Assembly (NCBI GenBank): GCA_029168955.1
Contig: JAPDOI010000443.1
Span: forward strand, 310,001 to 374,000
DNA length: 64,000 nucleotides
Direction of reading: 5' to 3'
Origin: Aplectana chamaeleonis
Lineage: Eukaryota; Nematoda; Chromadorea; Rhabditida; Cosmocercidae
The position numbers were made by a program, and so were the translations under genes. The notes under the pieces were generated by a model. The model searched no databases, was not told the origin of the DNA, and saw only the letters and a program-made list of their open reading frames with translations. Of this stretch, positions 58,401 to 64,000 are shown piece after piece. The stretch's first letter is position 1, and each line of letters opens with the position of its first letter.

Positions 58401-60006
58401 GGAAACACCACAGTCATTCTTCGTTGCCGTGGAAACACTGCCCTCCCTCTATATTGCCGTGGGAACACTGCCGCACCTCTACATCGCCGTGGAAACATCA
58501 CAGTCCCTCTACGTTGCCGTGGAAACACTGCCCTCCCTCTACATTGCCGAGGAAACAGCCGTACCTCTACATCGCCGTGGAAACACCACAGTCCCTCTAC
58601 GTCGCCTTGGAAACAATGCCCTTCCTCTACATTGGCGTGGAAACACTGCCCTCCCTCTACATTGCCGTGGAAACAGCCATACTTCTACATCACCGTGGAA
58701 ACACCACAGTCCCTCTACGTCGCCTTGGAAACAATGCCGTTCCTCTACATTGCCGCGGAAACACTGCCTCGCCCTGTACATTGCCGTGGAAACACCACAG
58801 TCATTCTTCGTTGCCGTGGAAACACTGCCCTCCCTCTACATCGCCGTGGAAACAGCCGTACCTCTACATCACCGTGGAAACACCACAGTCCCTCTACGTC
58901 GCCGTGGAAACACTGCCGTTCCTCTACATTGCCGTGGAAACACTGCCCCGCCCTGTACATTGCCGTGGAAACACCACAGTCATTCTTCGTTGCCGTGGAA
59001 ACACTGCCCTCCCTCTACATTGCCGTGGAAACAGCCATACCTCTACATCACCGTGGAAACATCGCAGTCCCTCTTCGTCGCCGTGGAAACACTGCCCTCC
59101 TTCTACGTTGCCGTGTAAACACTGCCCTCCCTCTACATTGCCGTGGTAACAGCCGTACCTCTACCTCGCCGTGGAAACATCTCAGTCCATCTACGTTGCC
59201 GTGAAAGCACTGCCTTCCCTCTACATTGCCGCGGAAACACTGCTCTTTCTCTACATTGCCGTGGAAACTCTGCCGTCCCTCTAAATTGCCGTGGAAACAC
59301 TACAGTACCTCTACATTACCGTGGAAACACCACAGTCCCTCTACGTCGCCGCGGAAACACTGTCATTTCTCTAGATTGCCGTGGAAACACTGCCCCGCCC
59401 TGTACATTGCCGTGGAAACACCACAGTCATTCTTCGTTGCCGTGGAAACACTGCCCTCCCTCTATATTGCCGTGGGAACACTGCCGCACCTCTACATCGC
59501 CGTGGAAACATCACAGTCCCTCTACGTTGCCGTGGAAACACTGCCCTCCCTCTACATTGCCGAGGAAACAGCCGTACCTCTACATCGCCGTGGAAACATC
59601 ACAGTCCTTCTACGTTGCCGTGGAAACACTGCCCTCCTTCTACGTTGCCGTGGAAACACTGCCCTCCCTCTACATTGCCGTGGAAACAGCCATACCTCTA
59701 CATCACCGTGGAAACACCACAGTCCCTCTACGTCGCCGTGGAAACACTGCCGTTCCTCTACATTGCCGTGGAAACACTGCCCCGCCCTGTACATTGCCGT
59801 GGAAACACCACAGTCATTCTTCGTTGCCGTGGAAACACTGCCCTCCCTCTACATTGCCGTGGAAACAGCCGTACCTCTACATCGCCGTGGAAACATCACA
59901 GTCCCTCTACGTTGCCGTGGAAACACTGCTCTCCCTCTACATTGCCGTGGAAACACTGCCGTCCCTCTAAATTGCCGTGGAAACACTACTCTTTCTCTAC
60001 ATTGCC

Positions 60007-60565
60007 GTGGAAACACTGCACCGCCCTGTACATAGCCGTGGAAACACCACAGTCATTCTTCGTTGCCGTGGAAACACTGCCCTCCCTCTATATTGCCGTG
60101 GGAACACTGCCGCACCTCTACATCGCCGTGGAAACATCACAGTCCCTCTACGTTGCCGTGGAAACACTGCCCTCCCTCTACATTGCCGAGGAAACAGCCG
60201 TACCTCTACATCGCCGTGGAAACATCACAGTCCTTCTACGTTGCCGTGGAAACACTGCCCTCCTTCTACGTTGCCGTGGAAACACTGCCCTCCCTCTACC
60301 TTGCCGTGGGAACAGCCATACTTCTACATCACCGTGGAAACACCACAGTCCCTCTACGTCGCCGTGGAAACACTGCCGTTCCTCTACATTGCCGTGGAAA
60401 CACTGCCTCGCCCTGTACATTGCCGTGGAAACACCACAGTCATTCTTCGTTGCCGTGGAAACACTGCCCTCCCTCTACATCGCCGTGGAAACAGCCGTAC
60501 CTCTACATCGCCGTGGAAACATCACAGACCCTCTACGTTGCCGTGGAAACACTGCTCTCCCTCTA
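60007..60565 (-). repeat. Higher-order block duplicated at 61348-61906
   Basis: This stretch recurs at an offset of 1,341 bp and is nearly identical. Just beyond it the offset becomes 1,371 bp: the right copy has one extra 30-bp unit at about 61907-61936, after which the match resumes. That is the pattern expected of unit-by-unit unequal exchange. Confidence 0.85.
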
Positions 60566-63500
60566 AATTGCCGTGGAAACACTGCAGTACCTCTCATCAC
60601 CGTGGGAACACCATAGTCCCTCTACGTCGCCGTGGAAACACTGCCCCGCCCTGTACATTGCCGTGGAAACACCACAGTCATTCTTCGTTGCCGTGGAAAC
60701 ACTGCCGTTACTCCACATTGCCGTGGAAACATTGCCCGCCCTGTACATTGCCGTGGAAACACCACAGTCATTCTTCGTTGCCGTGGAAACACTGGCCTCC
60801 CTCTACATTGCGGTGGAAACAGCCGTACCTCTACATCGCCGTGGAAACATCGCAGTCCCTCTTCGTCGACGTGGAAACACTGCCGTTCCTCTACATTGCC
60901 GTGGAAACACTGCCCCGCCCTGTACATTGCCGTGGAAACACCACAGTCATTCTTCGTTGCCGTGGAAACACTGCCCTCCCTCTACATTGCCGAGGAAACA
61001 GCCGTACCTCTACATCGCCGTGCAAACATCACAGTCCTTCTACGTTGCCGTGGAAACACTGCCCTCCTTCTACGTTGCCGTGTAAACACTGCCCTCCCTC
61101 TACATTGCCGTGGTAACAGCCGTACCTCTACCTCGCCGTGGAAACATCTCAGTCCATCTACGTTGCCGTGAAAGCACTGCCTTCCCTCTACATTGCCGCG
61201 GAAACACTGCTCTTTCTCTACATTGCCGTGGAAACTCTGCCGTCCCTCTAAATTGCCGTGGAAACACTACAGTACCTCTACATTACCGTGGAAACACCAC
61301 AGTCCCTCTACGTCGCCGCGGAAACACTGTCATTTCTCTAGATTGCCGTGGAAACACTGCCCCGCCCTGTACATAGCCGTGGAAACACCACAGTCATTCT
61401 TCGTTGCCGTGGAAACACTGCCCTCCCTCTATATTGCCGTGGGAACACTGCCGCACCTCTACATCGCCGTGGAAACATCACAGTCCCTCTACGTTGCCGT
61501 GGAAACACTGCCCTCCCTCTACATTGCCGAGGAAACAGCCGTACCTCTACATCGCCGTGGAAACATCACAGTCCTTCTACGTTGCCGTGGAAACACTGCC
61601 CTCCTTCTACGTTGCCGTGGAAACACTGCCCTCCCTCTACCTTGCCGTGGGAACAGCCATACTTCTACATCACCGTGGAAACACCACAGTCCCTCTACGT
61701 CGCCGTGGAAACACTGCCGTTCCTCTACATTGCCGTGGAAACACTGCCTCGCCCTGTACATTGCCGTGGAAACACCACAGTCATTCTTCGTTGCCGTGGA
61801 AACACTGCCCTCCCTCTACATCGCCGTGGAAACAGCCGTACCTCTACATCGCCGTGGAAACATCACAGACCCTCTACGTTGCCGTGGAAACACTGCTCTC
61901 CCTCTACATTGCTGTGGAAACACTGCCGTCCCTCTAAATTGCCGTGGAAACACTGCAGTACCTCTCATCACCGTGGGAACACCATAGTCCCTCTACGTCG
62001 CCGTGGAAACACTGCCGTTCCTCTACATTGCCGCCGAAACACTGCCCCGCCCTGTACATTGCCGTGGAAACACCACAGTCATTCTTCGTTGCCGTGGAAA
62101 CACTGCCTTCCCTCTACATTGCCGCGGAAACACTGCTCTTTCTCTACATTGCCGTGGAAACACTGCCGTCCCTCTAAATTGCCGTGGAAACACTGCCCTC
62201 CCTCTACATTGCCGCGGAAACACTACTCTTTCTCTACATTGCCGTGGAAACGCTGCCGTCTCTCTAAATTGCCGTGGAAACACTGCAGTACCTCTACATC
62301 ACCGTGGGAACACCACAGTCCCTCTACGTCGCCGTGGAAACACTGCCGTTCCTCTACATTGCCGTGGAAACACTGCCCCGCCCTGTACATTGCCGTGGAA
62401 ACACCACAGTCATTCTTCGTTGCCGTGGAAACACTGCCCTCCCTCTACATTGCCGAGGAAACAGCCGTACCTCTACATCGCCGTGGAAACATCACAGTCC
62501 TTCTACGTTGCCGTGGAAACACTGCCCTCCTTCCACGTTGCCGTGTAAACACTGCCCTCCCTCTACATTGCCGTGGAAACAGCCGTACCTCTACATCGCA
62601 GTGGAAACATCTCAGTCCATCTACGTTGCCGTGAAAGCACTGCCTTCCCTCTACATTGCCGCGGAAACACTGCTCTTTCTCTACAATGCCGTGGAAACTC
62701 TGCCGTCCCTCTAAATTGCCGTGGAAACACTACAGTACCTCTACGTCGCCGCGGAAACACTGTCATTTCTCTAGATTGCCGTGGAAACACTGCCCCGCCC
62801 TGTACATAGCCGTGGAAACACCACAGTCATTCTTCGTTGCCGTGGAAACACTGCCCTCCCTCTATATTGCCGTGAGAACACTGCCGCACCTCTACATCGC
62901 CGTGGAAACATCACAGTCCCTCTACGTTGCCGTGGAAACACTGCCCTCCCTCTACATTGCCGAGGAAACAGCCGTACCTCTACATCGCCGTGGAAACATC
63001 ACAGTCCTTCTACGTTGCCGTGGAAACACTGCCCTCCTTCTACGTTGCCGTGGAAACACTGCCCTCCCTCTACATTGCCGTGGAAACAGCCATACCTCTA
63101 CATCACCGTGGAAACACCTTGAGTCCCTCTACGTCGCCGTGGAAACACTGCCGTTCCTCTACATTTCCGTGGAAACACTGCCCCGCCCTGTACATTGCCG
63201 TGGAAACACCACAGTCATTCTTCGTTGCCGTGGAAACACTGCCCTCCCTCTACATTGCCGTGGAAACAGCCGTACCTCTACATCGCCGTGGAAACATCAC
63301 AGTCCCTCTACGTTGCCGTGGAAACACTGCTCTCCCTCTACATTGCCGTGGAAACACTGCCGTCCCTCTAAATTGCCGTGGAAACACTGCAGTACCTCTC
63401 ATCACCGTGGGAACACTGCCTTCCCTCTACATTGCCCCGGAAACACTGCTCTTTCTCTACATTGCCGTGGAAACACTGCCGTCTTTCTAAACTGCCGTGG

Positions 63501-64000
63501 AAACACTGCAGTACCTCTACATCACCGTGGGAACACCACAGTCCCTCTACGTCGCCGTGGAAACACTGCCGTTCCTCTACATTGCCGTGGAAACATTGCC
63601 CGCCCTGTACATTGCCGTGGAAATACCACGATCATTCTTCGTTGCCGTGGAAACACTGCCGTTCCTCTACATTGCCGCGGAAATACTGCCCCGCCCTCTA
63701 CATTGCCGTGGAAACACCACAGTCATTCTTCGTTGCCGTGGAAACACTGCCTTCCCTCTACATTACCGCGGAAACACTTCTCTGTCTCTACATTGCCGTG
63801 GAAACACTGCCGTCCCTCTAGATTGCCGTGGAAACACTGCCCTCCCTCTACATTGCCGCGGAAACACTACTCTTTCTCTACATTGCCGTGGAAACACTGC
63901 CGTCCCTCTAAATTGCCGTGGAAACACTGCAGTACCTCTACATCATCGTGGGAACACCACAGTCCCTCTCTGTCGCCGTGGAAATACTGCCGTTCCTCTA

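Larger units (their letters stand above)
52458..64000 (-). repeat. Satellite block B: same 30-bp unit, minus orientation
   Basis: About 11.5 kb, roughly 385 units, continuing past the window. Read on the plus strand, units run TTGCCGTGGAAACACTGCC followed by a class-specific part. Diagnostic classes are frequent here and missing or rare in block A: CCACAGTCATTCTTCG, TGCCCCGCCCTGTACA (31 bp), TGCTCTTTCTCTACA and the 28-bp AACAGCCGTACCTCTACA. B is thus a separate subfamily. The first part of B (52458 to about 52615) matches 55056 onward with a one-base deletion. Confidence 0.96.

Noticed and set aside
52458..64000. CENP-B-box-like similarity (CTTCGTTGCCGTGGAAAC against the CTTCGTTGGAAACGGGA box)
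   Set aside because: The required A and CGGG positions are not met, and the similarity arises from joining two half-matches. No centromere role is claimed.
6962..64000. CRISPR array
   Set aside because: Units are contiguous with no unique spacers, the period is a single 30-bp unit, no cas-like genes are present and the setting is eukaryotic.
6962..64000. Dozens of open frames of 60-839 codons as real genes
   Set aside because: They follow from a 30-bp period without stops in five frames. They overlap each other on both strands, many begin at non-ATG codons and they encode only ten-residue repeats.

Overview
The window is eukaryotic, non-coding satellite DNA with one retrotransposon gene beside it. 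The only convincing gene is a 985-codon endonuclease/reverse transcriptase of RTE-like non-LTR type (1028-3985, minus strand). The left flank carries AT-rich DNA with two copies of a short repeat built from GGCAAACGGCAA words and ending in GTGCGGCAA. That style recalls interspersed repeats of rhabditid nematodes such as Caenorhabditis. A nematode host is therefore the best guess, held at moderate to low confidence because no host gene is identifiable. There is no operon, rRNA, tRNA or CRISPR.

Layout: 1-1027 is flanking or 3' retroelement DNA with one GGCAAAC repeat copy. 1028-3985 is the retroelement ORF, whose frame stays open upstream to about 4108 with no ATG. 4085-4245 holds GC-rich motifs resembling the satellite. 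4559-4681 is a TTAA-bounded inverted-repeat element like a small piggyBac-type MITE. 5080-5197 is the second GGCAAAC copy. 5200-5460 is a degenerate ATCCGAATC-type repeat with a clear 42-bp duplication. 5463-6961 has no gene I can support.

From 6962 to the right end the window is one tandem repeat of a 30-bp unit (core GTGTTTCCACGGCA), about 57 kb and roughly 1,900 units. It falls into two blocks of opposite orientation. Block A (6962-52457) has the unit in plus orientation. Block B (52458-64000, running off the window) has it in minus orientation and uses different diagnostic unit variants, so B is not an inverted copy of the adjacent part of A. Units fall into recurring classes arranged in set orders (higher-order repeats). 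Near-identical blocks recur at offsets from about 0.4 kb to 35 kb.

The inversion junction at 52457/52458 is the most interesting point. Its left 208 bp match 17131-17347, 35 kb away, apart from one substitution and a 9-bp deletion, and they do not resemble the neighbouring zone. Its right side matches DNA starting at 55056. Long open frames throughout the array (up to 839 codons) follow from the 30-bp period being ten codons and are not called as genes.
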